A DNA stretch of 52,561 bases from an uncultured Dokdonia sp. Lineage in GTDB: Bacteria > Bacteroidota > Bacteroidia > Flavobacteriales > Flavobacteriaceae. The notes below the pieces were generated by a model. It saw nothing but the letters and a program-made list of their open reading frames with translations. It did no database searches and was not told where the DNA came from. Shown here one piece after another: positions 1 through 8,177 of this stretch. How positions within the stretch are numbered: the first letter of the stretch is position 1; each line of letters starts with the position of its first letter. Both the position numbers and the translations under genes were made by a program. The stretch spans positions 1 to 52,561 of the forward strand of contig NZ_CANLNH010000022.1 in the NCBI RefSeq assembly GCF_947492535.1. The letters run 5' to 3'.

Positions 1-146
1 CATAGGGAGAGCAAAGCGATAAATCGAGCTTGCGAGATTCACGACCATAGGGAGAGCAAAGCGATAAATCGAGCTTGTGAGACCTGCCTGCCAGCAGGCA
101 GGTTCACGACTGCAAGGAGAGTGAAACGGTAAAGCGTATAAAGTAC
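1..146. repeat. Tandem and composite repeat cluster
   Basis: A 45-bp unit (catagggagagcaaagcgat... ending ttcacgac) begins at 1 and again at 46. A diverged third unit starts near 111 (tgcaaggagagtgaaacggt). Between the second and third lies a GC-rich near-palindrome, cctgcctgccagcaggcagg, at 83-102. The cluster ends in AAAGCGTATAAAG at 131-143, the same right flank carried by many copies of the dispersed CGCTTTCGCGAAAGCG palindrome. A shorter relative lies at 38545-38606. The rest of the gene-free stretch 147-353 holds no gene I can support, only the hairpin at 283-314 and the leader of the toxin gene. Confidence 0.75.
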
Positions 147-282
147 CATAAAAACAGTCCTTTCAGCAGAAAACACAAACCACTGAAACTACGGATCATA
201 CCCTTCTTAAAACTTTAAATTTAGCATATAAGACCCCATATTTGTAGCGAAGTATATGTAAATATTGGGGTTGTTTACATGC

Positions 283-318
283 AAAATAGGCGCTTTCTAA
301 AAAGCGTCTATTTTCATC
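283..318 (+). terminator. Rho-independent-type hairpin upstream of the toxin gene
   Basis: Arms aaaataggcgcttt (283-296) and aaagcgtctatttt (301-314) pair over 14 bp with one G-U, around a ctaa loop. The right arm ends in a T run. It most likely ends a transcript entering from left of the window, so the toxin gene at 354 would need its own promoter in the roughly 40 bases after it, or readthrough. Confidence 0.7.
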
Positions 319-353
319 TAATGATCCTTTAAAGTGTAATAAAAAGATCATCT

Positions 354-3300
354 ATGTACGAATTTAAGCCAAGACCTAAAGTAGTACCGCAAGCAAAAGC
401 TGTAAAACCAACATCTAAACTAAAACCAGATCCTGAAGTAGAAAAGGAAAAAAAGGAAAGTACCGTACAATCTGATATTCAAACACCAGAAAAAACAGAC
501 GGGATTACTAATGTTGGAAATTCAGAGACTACAAATACAGGAACAGGGCTTCAAGACAATACAACTACAACGAGTTCAGAAACTGGCGGAGATGCGTTTC
601 AACAACTCATTGCAAAAGATCCTATTACACAACTCTTAGAAAATGATCCTATTACACAACTTCTGGATAATGATCCGTTTATCCAATTGGTAAATAAAAC
701 CAATACTCCTACACGTAAAATAGCCGAAGAAACTAAAGACAAGAGTGAAGCTACTACTGTAGAAGAAGATGCGTCTGATAAAGCAGCTATCAAAGCTATA
801 AAGGAGAGAGAAGTTGTTCAAGACAAACCAAAACTAAAGATTGAGAATTCGTCTCCAGAAGCAGCCATAGGAAGTGTAACAAAGCTTCCTCCTTTACAGC
901 TATTTGATTCTATGAATGAAGCAAGTACCGCAGCTACACAAGCACAACAAAATCAGCTAAATAAGGCACAAGAAGGAATGGAAGAAATCACCATTCCAAC
1001 AGGGATAGATGCCGCATCTGAAGCCAAACAACCAACACCAAAAGTAGTTGCCAAAGGAAAAACACCAACCATTAAAACCCCAACAACAGCAAAGAAAGTT
1101 GCGACTGATAAAGCAACAAAAAGCCTTGATAAGGAAACCAAAAAAGTACCTATTGGAAAAGTAACCACAAAAAGAGGTGCGTTTATAAAAGATATTCAAA
1201 AGTCTCGAGAAAACCTTGGTAACGTTCAGACAGCTGCACAATCAGATCTTGGTGCACAACCTGCTGCAAATTTTGATGAAGCGTCAAACCCAGCACAAAT
1301 CCAAGCAAATAATGCTAAAGCACAACAAAGTGTAGGCAATGAATTAGGAAACGCGCAAAAAGCCACAACACAAGACTTTGGAGAAAGTGGTATGTTTCCT
1401 AAAAAAGCTAGTAAGAAAGCGAAGATTACCATTAAAACAGCGCTTACAGAGCAACGTCAAAGCTTACTTTCAGAGCATACAGAGATGCCAAGTTTTGATG
1501 ATGCAGAAACAGCAAATATCAATCAAGAATTACAAGCACGTTATCAAGGTGAGATTGCTGCTGCTGAACAAGATATGCAAATGGCTGGCACTGAAAAAGA
1601 CCAAAACATTACTACAGAAAAGAATAAGCATCATCAAGATATGATGGCTGCTACCGAAGAAGCCAAAGCAACACAACGTTTAGAACGTACTAAAGGCCAA
1701 AAAGAAGTTGTCAACCAAAAAGAAAACTGGCAAGCCGAAAATCAGAAGATCAAAGAAGATGCTTCGATACAACTAGCTAAAGAGCAAACTAAGAATGAGG
1801 CAAGTATTACTAAAAAACAAGCAGAAGGAAATAGACAAATAGCAGACACGTATGCAAAAGCCGATAAAGATATTGCAGCTAAAACCAAAAAAGCTGATGA
1901 AGATGTGGCTAAGCAAGAGAAAGAAGGGGTAGAAAAAGAAGAAAAAGGATGGTTTGATAGCGCAATTGATTGGATAGGTGATCAATTTGATAAAATCAAA
2001 AAAGCTGTCAACTTCATTTTTGATAAGTTACGAGCTGCTGTAAAGAGCCTTGTCAACTGGGCAAAAGAAAAAGCCTCTGGTATTATCAATGCCGTAAGAG
2101 ACTTTGCGATCAAAGCTGTAAAAGCGTTTGGAGAAATTGCAAAATCTGTGGTAAGTGCAGCTCTCTTTATGTTCCCAGAAACAGCCAAAAAATTCAATGC
2201 CTTTATTGATAAAAAAGTAGCCCAAACCATTGAAGTCATCAATAAAGTAGCAGATGCCCTTGAGAAAACGGTACATGCATTATTAGATGCGGTAGGAAGA
2301 GTAATAGACGCTGTACTCGCAGTATATCAAAAGGTAATGAATGCTGTATTAGATGTACTAGAAGCCATTACGGTTGGTGCTCTAAAACTTATTCAGAAAA
2401 TAGGTTGGTTAGGAAGTGCTGCCAAAGAATCACCAGATCATTTCTTCCCACAAATGGCAAGTGAATTATTAGGACAAGATGTAGAAGAGCCATTAGAAAA
2501 TGAAATTCCAAAAGTCTTTGGATTAACAATGGATGATGTGAAGAAGAATGATCTTCTTGCTGCACAAGGTGGTGGTATAGAAACCACTATTCCAACAACC
2601 AATGATATAGATGATAGCATCTTTGATAAAGAAAGTTATGTAGCATCAGATTTTGATGTACCTGTACAAGACGATTTACAGTTAAATGATGCTTTATTAG
2701 CTGAGATTGCAGCTATGCCAGATGGTGTACCTGTAGAAATTGGATCTACCACAGCAGATACCAATGGTATAGCTGCGGTAAAAGCAGGCAATACACCTGA
2801 TTCTGAAACGATAGATGATGCAACTGCTACACAAACACCATTCATTACTACAGAGTACATTAACTCCTTAACACCAAAAGATAAAGAAGAAAGCGGATGG
2901 GTAGGCCCTTATAAATCTGTAAAAGCAAGAGCTTCTGGCGCTGCTGGTGCGATGCTAGATGCTGTTAAACTATGGTGGGCTGAAAATAAAATAGGGATTA
3001 TTGCTGCTTTAGTATTAGGTGTTGCTGGTTTAATAGCAGCAAATATCTTGACAGGTGGAGCCATTCTTGCAGCCTTACCACTATTACTGAATATTCTATC
3101 TGTATTCTTTGCTGCCGATGCGTTATTCCAATTAGGAAAACACTTTAAAAACTATTTAAGCAAAGCATGGGATAATGATATTAAAGGTGGTGCTAAGAGT
3201 ATGGCACGTGGACTTGCGATATTAATTATTGAATTGGTATTTGCGCTTATGTTCGGAGCCAAAGGCGTGTTTAAGGCTGCAAAAGCAGGATTAAAAACGG

Positions 3301-4439
3301 CAAAAGGAGGGCTTAAAACAACACAAAAAGCCATTGTAAAAGGAACTAAAGGATTTGTAAAAGGGCAAGTTAAAAATGGAAAACGTTTATTGGCTGTCAC
3401 TAGAAACGGATCTAGACGTGCTGTTAAAAATGGTAAGATTGTATTACAAGGCGTAAAACGCGGCAGTGTAAAAGGTGCTAAGAGTTTAAAATCTGCTGGA
3501 AGAGTCTTATTAAAAAGATTAGGCTTTGATCGTTTTAGAATTACACGTTCTGGTAAACGCTTTAAACTAGAAGGACATATTAATCCATGGGTGTTATTGG
3601 CAAGTGGTACAGTAAAACATGTAGATCCAAAAGATGTAAAAAAGAAAAAGGTAGGACAGAAAGTCAATATAGATGGAGAAGAAGGAATACTGATAGGTAA
3701 AAAAGATATTCCTGTTGGAAATAAAACAGAAGGTTTTGATGGTACAGATTTAACAGGAAGTAGCTTTGTTAAGAAGCTAGACCCAAATGATGCAACAAAA
3801 AACATTGACGAGTTTAAAAAATTAGATAAAAAAACATTTGAGCAACGAAGAAATAGAATCTTTGGAGGAACACCAAGACCTGATTATAGGAATGCCTTCT
3901 TTAAACTATTAGAAAATGATGGATTTAAAGTAAGTGAATTAGCAAAAAGGTTTATTAGAGTACATCATGTAATTCCGTCAAGTTCAGGAAATCTAGGGAA
4001 ATTTGATGTTTTCTTTAAAAAATTAGGTTTTAACGTACATGATATGGGTCGAAACGGTATTGGATTACCAGGTCTAGATTTAAATAATTTACTTAAAAAC
4101 TTAGATGTAGAAAACTTTGATTTAAATGACATTAGAAAAAAATTCCATTTAGGAGATGCATCTACATCAGAAATTAAAAAAGCTATTGAAGAACTAGAAT
4201 CTTTAAAGAAATATTCTGTACATTCGGATAATCATAAACTTTATTCTCGACTAAGAGAAATGGATATATTTGATATGCAGAAAAGATTTAATCTAAGTGT
4301 AAAACAACTTTCCGAAAAAACAGGTAGAAGTATTATAGAAGCTGAAGAGTTAATGGCTAAAAAATTTAACTCTGAAATAAATATTTATATCAGTAAACTT
4401 ATGAAAGATCTAAGTGATGGTATAAAAATAACTAACTAA
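354..4439 (+). CDS. Large polymorphic toxin with C-terminal AHH-type HNH nuclease
   Basis: 1361 residues with no signal peptide. The order is: a Pro/Lys/Thr/Gln-rich, probably disordered N-terminus (1-380) with three 9-residue DPITQLLEN-like repeats near residues 89-115; a charged coiled coil (about 395-530); a long run of amphipathic helices (540-690); an acidic segment; a hydrophobic block likely to insert in membranes (880-925 and 953-973); a Lys/Arg-rich stretch (975-1080); a short VGQKVNIDGEEGILIG junction (about 1099-1114); and a toxin tip. The tip has HHVIPS (about 1203-1208), NGIGLPG and a later VHSDNHKLY, matching the AHH branch of the HNH/Endo VII nucleases (A/RHH, NGIxLP, HxxHxxY). 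Toxicity is therefore probably DNA or RNA cleavage, neutralised by the imm11-like gene 5 bp downstream. Delivery by a contractile injection system or similar is inference; no secretion structural gene is in the window. Confidence 0.8.
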   Translation: MYEFKPRPKVVPQAKAVKPTSKLKPDPEVEKEKKESTVQSDIQTPEKTDGITNVGNSETTNTGTGLQDNTTTTSSETGGDAFQQLIAKDPITQLLENDPITQLLDNDPFIQLVNKTNTPTRKIAEETKDKSEATTVEEDASDKAAIKAIKEREVVQDKPKLKIENSSPEAAIGSVTKLPPLQLFDSMNEASTAATQAQQNQLNKAQEGMEEITIPTGIDAASEAKQPTPKVVAKGKTPTIKTPTTAKKVATDKATKSLDKETKKVPIGKVTTKRGAFIKDIQKSRENLGNVQTAAQSDLGAQPAANFDEASNPAQIQANNAKAQQSVGNELGNAQKATTQDFGESGMFPKKASKKAKITIKTALTEQRQSLLSEHTEMPSFDDAETANINQELQARYQGEIAAAEQDMQMAGTEKDQNITTEKNKHHQDMMAATEEAKATQRLERTKGQKEVVNQKENWQAENQKIKEDASIQLAKEQTKNEASITKKQAEGNRQIADTYAKADKDIAAKTKKADEDVAKQEKEGVEKEEKGWFDSAIDWIGDQFDKIKKAVNFIFDKLRAAVKSLVNWAKEKASGIINAVRDFAIKAVKAFGEIAKSVVSAALFMFPETAKKFNAFIDKKVAQTIEVINKVADALEKTVHALLDAVGRVIDAVLAVYQKVMNAVLDVLEAITVGALKLIQKIGWLGSAAKESPDHFFPQMASELLGQDVEEPLENEIPKVFGLTMDDVKKNDLLAAQGGGIETTIPTTNDIDDSIFDKESYVASDFDVPVQDDLQLNDALLAEIAAMPDGVPVEIGSTTADTNGIAAVKAGNTPDSETIDDATATQTPFITTEYINSLTPKDKEESGWVGPYKSVKARASGAAGAMLDAVKLWWAENKIGIIAALVLGVAGLIAANILTGGAILAALPLLLNILSVFFAADALFQLGKHFKNYLSKAWDNDIKGGAKSMARGLAILIIELVFALMFGAKGVFKAAKAGLKTAKGGLKTTQKAIVKGTKGFVKGQVKNGKRLLAVTRNGSRRAVKNGKIVLQGVKRGSVKGAKSLKSAGRVLLKRLGFDRFRITRSGKRFKLEGHINPWVLLASGTVKHVDPKDVKKKKVGQKVNIDGEEGILIGKKDIPVGNKTEGFDGTDLTGSSFVKKLDPNDATKNIDEFKKLDKKTFEQRRNRIFGGTPRPDYRNAFFKLLENDGFKVSELAKRFIRVHHVIPSSSGNLGKFDVFFKKLGFNVHDMGRNGIGLPGLDLNNLLKNLDVENFDLNDIRKKFHLGDASTSEIKKAIEELESLKKYSVHSDNHKLYSRLREMDIFDMQKRFNLSVKQLSEKTGRSIIEAEELMAKKFNSEINIYISKLMKDLSDGIKITN
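618..698 (+). repeat. 27-bp in-frame tandem repeat in the toxin gene
   Basis: Three units start with GATCC at 618, 645 and 672 and encode DPITQLLEN, DPITQLLDN and DPFIQLVNK. The first two differ at only a few bases, which suggests recent duplication. A weaker preceding unit (FQQLIAK) may be the origin. Confidence 0.85.
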
Positions 4440-4444
4440 TAATA

Positions 4445-4990
4445 ATGAGTTATTATATTTTAAATATAGATTTAGAAATTGATACTATTTATATAGATTC
4501 ATATAAATCAAATATTGATGAATTAGCCAATGTTCTTACAGAATGTAAAAGCCTTAATAGTGAAATTCAATATATTAAATCGTATAGTAAAACCAAAGGA
4601 GTTCTAACTGATCTAATAGATACTATGGTTTTTACTGTTTCTGAAAAATTAAAAAATAAACTTTTTGAATTAGATTCAAATTTAGAAGCTTTTCCTATTG
4701 ATTTAATAAGTAACGGAAAAAAAATAGGAGGTTATTACGCTATAAATATCTTAAATAAAGTCGATGCCATGGACCATACTTTATCTGATTTTACCGTATT
4801 CGAAGAATGGGATATTATAGATAAAATAAAGAAAATAGTTTTAGATCCTAAAAAAATTAATAACCATTGTATTTTTAGAGAAAAAGAAATTAGTTCTAGA
4901 ATAATTGTAAATGAGGAAGTAAAAATTGTTTTAGAGGATTATAATGGTCTTTCATTCCAACCATTAGAAGATTATAAAACTCCATATTAA
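4445..4990 (+). CDS. Imm11-like immunity protein, probable partner of the large toxin
   Basis: 181 residues, soluble, very AT-rich. The pattern fits the imm11 (DUF1629) family: a central SEKLKNKLFEL helix, YYAINILNKVDAMDHTLSDF (the family's yy-lNvl-vda-D---S block), an IFREKE strand, and a C-terminal IIVNEEVKIVLEDYNGLSFQ ending. It begins 5 bp after the toxin stop codon, the usual place for the cognate immunity gene. Its job is presumably to bind and block the AHH nuclease in the producer cell. Three further genes here share the layout (5783, 6918, 7589). Family membership is from motif recall; the pairing with the toxin is from position. Confidence 0.72.
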   Translation: MSYYILNIDLEIDTIYIDSYKSNIDELANVLTECKSLNSEIQYIKSYSKTKGVLTDLIDTMVFTVSEKLKNKLFELDSNLEAFPIDLISNGKKIGGYYAINILNKVDAMDHTLSDFTVFEEWDIIDKIKKIVLDPKKINNHCIFREKEISSRIIVNEEVKIVLEDYNGLSFQPLEDYKTPY

Positions 4991-5024
4991 ATTTATACAA
5001 GCAGATGATTTTTGGTTTAAAAAA

Positions 5025-5771
5025 TTGCTTTCTGAAAAAGCAAAAAATAAAGGAGGTAAACAAGTAGGTGATAAAGGAAAGTTTGTTACTGAAAGTGGAG
5101 ATGAAATTGAGGGGATATTGATAGGTGGTGTAAACAAGAAAAGTGGTTTTGTAGATGATTTATTTGAAAGTTCAAAAAACACAGATGGTTTAGCAAAAAA
5201 TCAAGAAGAATTTGCAAAACTATTTGATGAAACGGATGATGCTGTTAGGAAAAAAATGATTCAAGGAGCAGAAGCTATTGATTATGAAAAATTAGCAAAA
5301 GAAATTGGAGAAGAAGCAGCAAAAGCTACTAAAAACAGGGGGCAATTAGCAAAATCTATAGGAAAAGCACCTAGTAAATTTCATCAAGCACATCACTTAT
5401 TGCCTGTTGAACTACTAAAAAGATCAAAAATATTACAAAAAGCAGTTGATGGTGGTTTTGATTTTAATGGATTAGTTAATGGTAAATGGGTAAAGCTATT
5501 TAGTGGTAAAATAGATGAATTAAAAGATGGTATTCATGCTAGTCATCCCAAATATACAGATAAAGTATTAACAAAAATGGAAGAGCAATTTAAGGTATAT
5601 AGAGAAAAGATATTAAGAAAGTCCAAATTTGAAGACGTAACTGAAATTGAAGCAAAAGTATTTATGAATAATTTTGCAAAAAATATAAATAAGGAAATTG
5701 ATAAACTGATTGAAATAAACAAATCATTACCTTTAGATCAGAAAATAAAATTAAATGATATTAATTTATAG
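5025..5771 (+). CDS. Orphan AHH nuclease toxin tail (silent C-terminal cassette)
   Basis: About 248 residues with no ATG start. The TTG at 5025 is only a formal start, because the frame stays open upstream through the end of the preceding gene (reading QADDFWFKKLL). Near its N-terminus it has VGDKGKFVTESGDEIEGILIG, the counterpart of the VGQKVNIDGEEGILIG junction in the large toxin. HQAHHLLPVELL (about 119-130) and HASHPKYTDKV follow, the AHH nuclease signatures. It lacks all the delivery and membrane regions of the full toxin. This is the organisation of an orphan toxin tip that can replace the tip of the full-length gene by recombination at the shared junction. It may not be translated on its own. 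The immunity gene for it overlaps or abuts its stop codon. Confidence 0.72.
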   Translation: MLSEKAKNKGGKQVGDKGKFVTESGDEIEGILIGGVNKKSGFVDDLFESSKNTDGLAKNQEEFAKLFDETDDAVRKKMIQGAEAIDYEKLAKEIGEEAAKATKNRGQLAKSIGKAPSKFHQAHHLLPVELLKRSKILQKAVDGGFDFNGLVNGKWVKLFSGKIDELKDGIHASHPKYTDKVLTKMEEQFKVYREKILRKSKFEDVTEIEAKVFMNNFAKNINKEIDKLIEINKSLPLDQKIKLNDINL

Positions 5772-5782
5772 TGTACAGAAAT

Positions 5783-6493
5783 ATGAATAAAATCAATTTT
5801 TACAAATTAAAATACTCAATTGATTTAAAGATTGTTGGCAATATATATAATACAGAGTTAAATTATCAAATAGAAGAATTTATTGATAATAAAAATAATG
5901 ATAAGGAAAGATTTGATTTATATAGAGGAGGTGATTCAGATCATATAAATAGTAATATAGATATGACTGTGTTCAAAGCTCACAATAATGCTATAATGAC
6001 TGATTTAATGAGTAGTTCTTTTTTTAGACAAAATGGATATTTTATAAGTAATCGTTTCGCCGAGTTATTAAAAGAATTCAATATTGAAGAAAGTAAACTT
6101 TTAGATTGCACAATTACAAATAAACAAAAGAAATATAGCTATAAGTTTTTAAGCATTATAGCTACATCGAAAAATATAAATATTGAAAATTCTACTTTTA
6201 GAGTTATTGAAGACACAGCCTATAACCCAGTTATAAAAGAAAACAATATCAAATTTAATTCTTTAGGAGATTTAGCAGATAAAACACGAGAAACCTACTT
6301 TGAGACTAATGGAGAATTTAAATTAGAGCCTATAAGAGTTATTCTAAATAGATCTACTGATTTGTTTCAATCTGAATTAGATTATACCACTTTAATATCT
6401 GAACGCCTAAAAAATAAAATAGAATATGAAGGATTAACTGGATTCGATTTTGAAAGGGCTAAATTAAAAACAGAATTTTATGAAGATTTTTAA
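5783..6493 (+). CDS. Imm11-like immunity protein for the orphan toxin tail
   Basis: I take ATG 5783 (MNKINFYKLKY) over a GTG at 5771 that overlaps the previous stop; the protein is then 236 residues. It is longer than its neighbours but shows the same order: a middle helix after a hydrophobic strand (FISNRFAELLKEFNIEESKLLDC), a YKFLSIIATSKNINIENSTFRVIE block where the other copies have the N-L-x-x-x-D block, and a closing ISERLKNKIEYEGLTGFDF. The ending parallels the seen-in-family (s/n)e-lk---e--gltG--F. No signal peptide or membrane segment. Its position directly after the AHH tail suggests it protects against that module. Family assignment is weaker than for the other copies. Confidence 0.6.
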   Translation: MNKINFYKLKYSIDLKIVGNIYNTELNYQIEEFIDNKNNDKERFDLYRGGDSDHINSNIDMTVFKAHNNAIMTDLMSSSFFRQNGYFISNRFAELLKEFNIEESKLLDCTITNKQKKYSYKFLSIIATSKNINIENSTFRVIEDTAYNPVIKENNIKFNSLGDLADKTRETYFETNGEFKLEPIRVILNRSTDLFQSELDYTTLISERLKNKIEYEGLTGFDFERAKLKTEFYEDF

Positions 6494-6524
6494 AACTATG
6501 CTAAAAGAGTAAGATATTAGAAGA

Positions 6525-6550
6525 GGCTGTCTAAAAAGACAGTCTTTTTT
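6525..6550 (+). terminator. Terminator after the toxin-tail/immunity pair
   Basis: Arms ggctgtct (6525-6532) and agacagtc (6537-6544), with one G-U pair and an aaaa loop, run into a T tract. It closes the transcript of the first toxin-immunity block. Confidence 0.8.
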
Positions 6551-6610
6551 ATGTAATTAATTCTTGTATTTCGTATCTAAATATGAAGCTCACCATGTAG
6601 TACCCCCGTT

Positions 6611-6630
6611 CCCGCCAGTTTACAACTGGT
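6611..6630. repeat. CCAGTT..AACTGG palindrome, copy 1
   Basis: Contains CCAGTT-tac-AACTGG (6615-6629) with a cccg extension on the left. Taken with its extension it is the inverted counterpart of the copy at 6788-6807. GC-rich against a background of very low GC. Confidence 0.75.
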
Positions 6631-6667
6631 AGTAAGAAGAGTATTTAAAATAAAAGTGACTATAAAT

Positions 6668-6702
6668 AAAAAGCTATGATTGAACATCATAGCTTTTTGT
6701 AT
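6668..6702. terminator. Strong bidirectional hairpin inside the immunity array
   Basis: Perfect 13-bp arms, aaaaagctatgat (6668-6680) and atcatagcttttt (6686-6698), with a 5-base loop, A-rich before and T-rich after. No gene precedes it after the terminator at 6525, so it may be left over from a lost gene. The gap 6494-6917 otherwise holds only the two palindromes and the leader of the next gene. Confidence 0.8.
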
Positions 6703-6787
6703 TTTAGACAAACTAGTAAAACTATATAATAGATCATATTATAATATCAATCTTTTATATAAATTAGTTTTCTTACTCAAGTCTCCA

Positions 6788-6807
6788 CCAGTTACAAACT
6801 GGCGGGA
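6788..6807. repeat. CCAGTT..AACTGG palindrome, copy 2
   Basis: CCAGTT-aca-AACTGG (6788-6802) with a cggga extension on the right, in opposite orientation to the copy at 6611-6630. The pair brackets the hairpin at 6668-6698. Confidence 0.75.
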
Positions 6808-6891
6808 GCAGCGTAAGTCTCAAAACTATAATTAATTCAATAGATAATTTAATTTTCTATTAAGCAGAAAATAAACAATATTACAATTTAG

Positions 6892-6899
6892 TAGATTTG
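6892..6899 (+). promoter_or_regulatory. Possible -7 box (TAnnTTTG) of the 6918 gene
   Basis: TAGATTTG sits 18 bases before the ATG. No clear TTG -33 element is found 17-23 bases upstream, so the call rests on one box. Confidence 0.35.
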
Positions 6900-6917
6900 T
6901 TATAAATAAAATTTGAA

Positions 6918-7454
6918 ATGAAACATTATAAGCTAGTTAAGTATAAAAATACTGGTGATGCAGGGATAAAAGATTTTATATGTTCTGAAGAATTAAAGCA
7001 GCGTTTTTATAGCGGAGTGAAATTAAGTCCTACTATAAATCCTAAAATAGTAATAGAGAATAAATCTGGCAAACCTCAAGATTTCATTATGGGAGGAACT
7101 GCTTTACCCATTATATCAAAAAAAGTTAAAGAATTACTTTTAACATTACCTGAATCTAATAAATTCGAATTTATTTCTACTAATGTAGAGAACTTAAATA
7201 GTAATACAGAATATTGGGTCCTTAATATTTTAGATATCTTAGATTGTGTAGATTTTGATAAATCTGAATACAGAACTTATAATAATAGCGAAAAAATTAA
7301 AAGAATTGATAAATTAGTTTTTAAAGAAGGTGCTATTAATAAAGATATTTTTTATTTAAAAGATTTTCCAGTTGATATATATGTGTCAGAAAAAATAGCA
7401 ACATTATTTAATGAAAATGATATAACTGGTTATAAACTTATAGATATAGAATAA
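6918..7454 (+). CDS. Imm11-like immunity protein, orphan copy
   Basis: 178 residues, cytosolic. The ordering matches the 4445 gene: PIISKKVKELLLTLPESNKFEFI, then YWVLNILDILDCVDFDKSEY, then IFYLKDF, and IYVSEKIATLFNENDITGYKL at the end. There is no toxin gene directly upstream, and the gene has its own terminator on each side. It may be an orphan immunity gene kept against toxins of other strains, or what remains after loss of a toxin tail. Start is the only ATG near the conserved N-terminus. Confidence 0.7.
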   Translation: MKHYKLVKYKNTGDAGIKDFICSEELKQRFYSGVKLSPTINPKIVIENKSGKPQDFIMGGTALPIISKKVKELLLTLPESNKFEFISTNVENLNSNTEYWVLNILDILDCVDFDKSEYRTYNNSEKIKRIDKLVFKEGAINKDIFYLKDFPVDIYVSEKIATLFNENDITGYKLIDIE

Positions 7455-7480
7455 ATAATTTCAATTTTTATTTTAATAAC

Positions 7481-7512
7481 AGCTCTATCATTTAATAATG
7501 GTAGAGCTTTGT
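7481..7512 (+). terminator. Terminator after the 6918 immunity gene
   Basis: Arms agctctatca (7481-7490) and tggtagagct (7499-7508), with one G-U pair, followed by a short T run. Confidence 0.65.
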
Positions 7513-7588
7513 GTTTAATAAATAGTATCATAAAAATTAGAAAAAGGCACACCTTTGGATAGTATATTTGATAACTAAATCATTAATA

Positions 7589-8173
7589 ATGAGTCAGAAA
7601 TTTTATACTATAAAAAGAAAATACGATCAAAAAGATTTAATCTTAATTGATCAAAAGGTTCCGAAACAAATAGATCCTGAAAAACCAGAAAGCGATTCAT
7701 TTAAAACTGGAACCAGTTTAAAATCAATAATTAAAAATCCTTCTGATTTAATATTTAAAACAAAATATAATAATCTTACAGATTATCCTGCTTCTGAATT
7801 TGGATTTAAAGTTATTTCCCAAAAAATGAAAAATGTTTTTGAGAAATTTATTGATAATGAAGTTGAGTTTTTTGAAGTTGAATTTGAAGGAAATAAAAAA
7901 ATAGATGAAAAATATTTTTTAATGAATTTCCTTAACTTACAATCTGCTATGGATTATGATAAATCAGATTTTTTACAGATATCAAATGGTGAAATAATAG
8001 AAATTGATAAGATGGTTGTAGATTATACTAAGTTAGAAAATCAAATTGCATTTAGACTAAAAGAAGTTGAACATGTATTAGTGATCAATGATGAATTAAG
8101 ACAAGCAATTGAAGAGGCTAATATAACTGGTATAAAATTTAAAGAACTAGAAAAATACAAATACCCCTTTTAA
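7589..8173 (+). CDS. Imm11-like immunity protein, orphan copy
   Basis: I start at ATG 7589 (MSQKFYTIKRKYDQ, 194 residues). A TTG seven codons upstream would add MITKSLI, which has no counterpart in the paralogues. Family landmarks: VISQKMKNVFEKFIDNEVEFFEVEF, YFLMNFLNLQSAMDYDKSDF, IAFRLKEVEHVLVINDELRQAIEEANITGIKF. The ending KYPF matches the DYKTPY end of the 4445 copy. It stands alone with no adjacent toxin tail and is followed at once by a scrap of a further copy. Confidence 0.72.
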   Translation: MSQKFYTIKRKYDQKDLILIDQKVPKQIDPEKPESDSFKTGTSLKSIIKNPSDLIFKTKYNNLTDYPASEFGFKVISQKMKNVFEKFIDNEVEFFEVEFEGNKKIDEKYFLMNFLNLQSAMDYDKSDFLQISNGEIIEIDKMVVDYTKLENQIAFRLKEVEHVLVINDELRQAIEEANITGIKFKELEKYKYPF

Positions 8174-8177
8174 AAAT

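Noticed and set aside
1-146. CRISPR array
   Set aside because: The units are near-identical along their whole length and are too few, with no spacers between repeats.
3152-3805. Long open frame on the minus strand inside the toxin gene
   Set aside because: It is antisense to a well-supported reading frame, and its residues are what the complement of the Lys-rich toxin segment would give.
7568-7588. TTG start seven codons upstream for the 7589 gene
   Set aside because: The added residues have no counterpart in the paralogues; ATG 7589 aligns with their starts.
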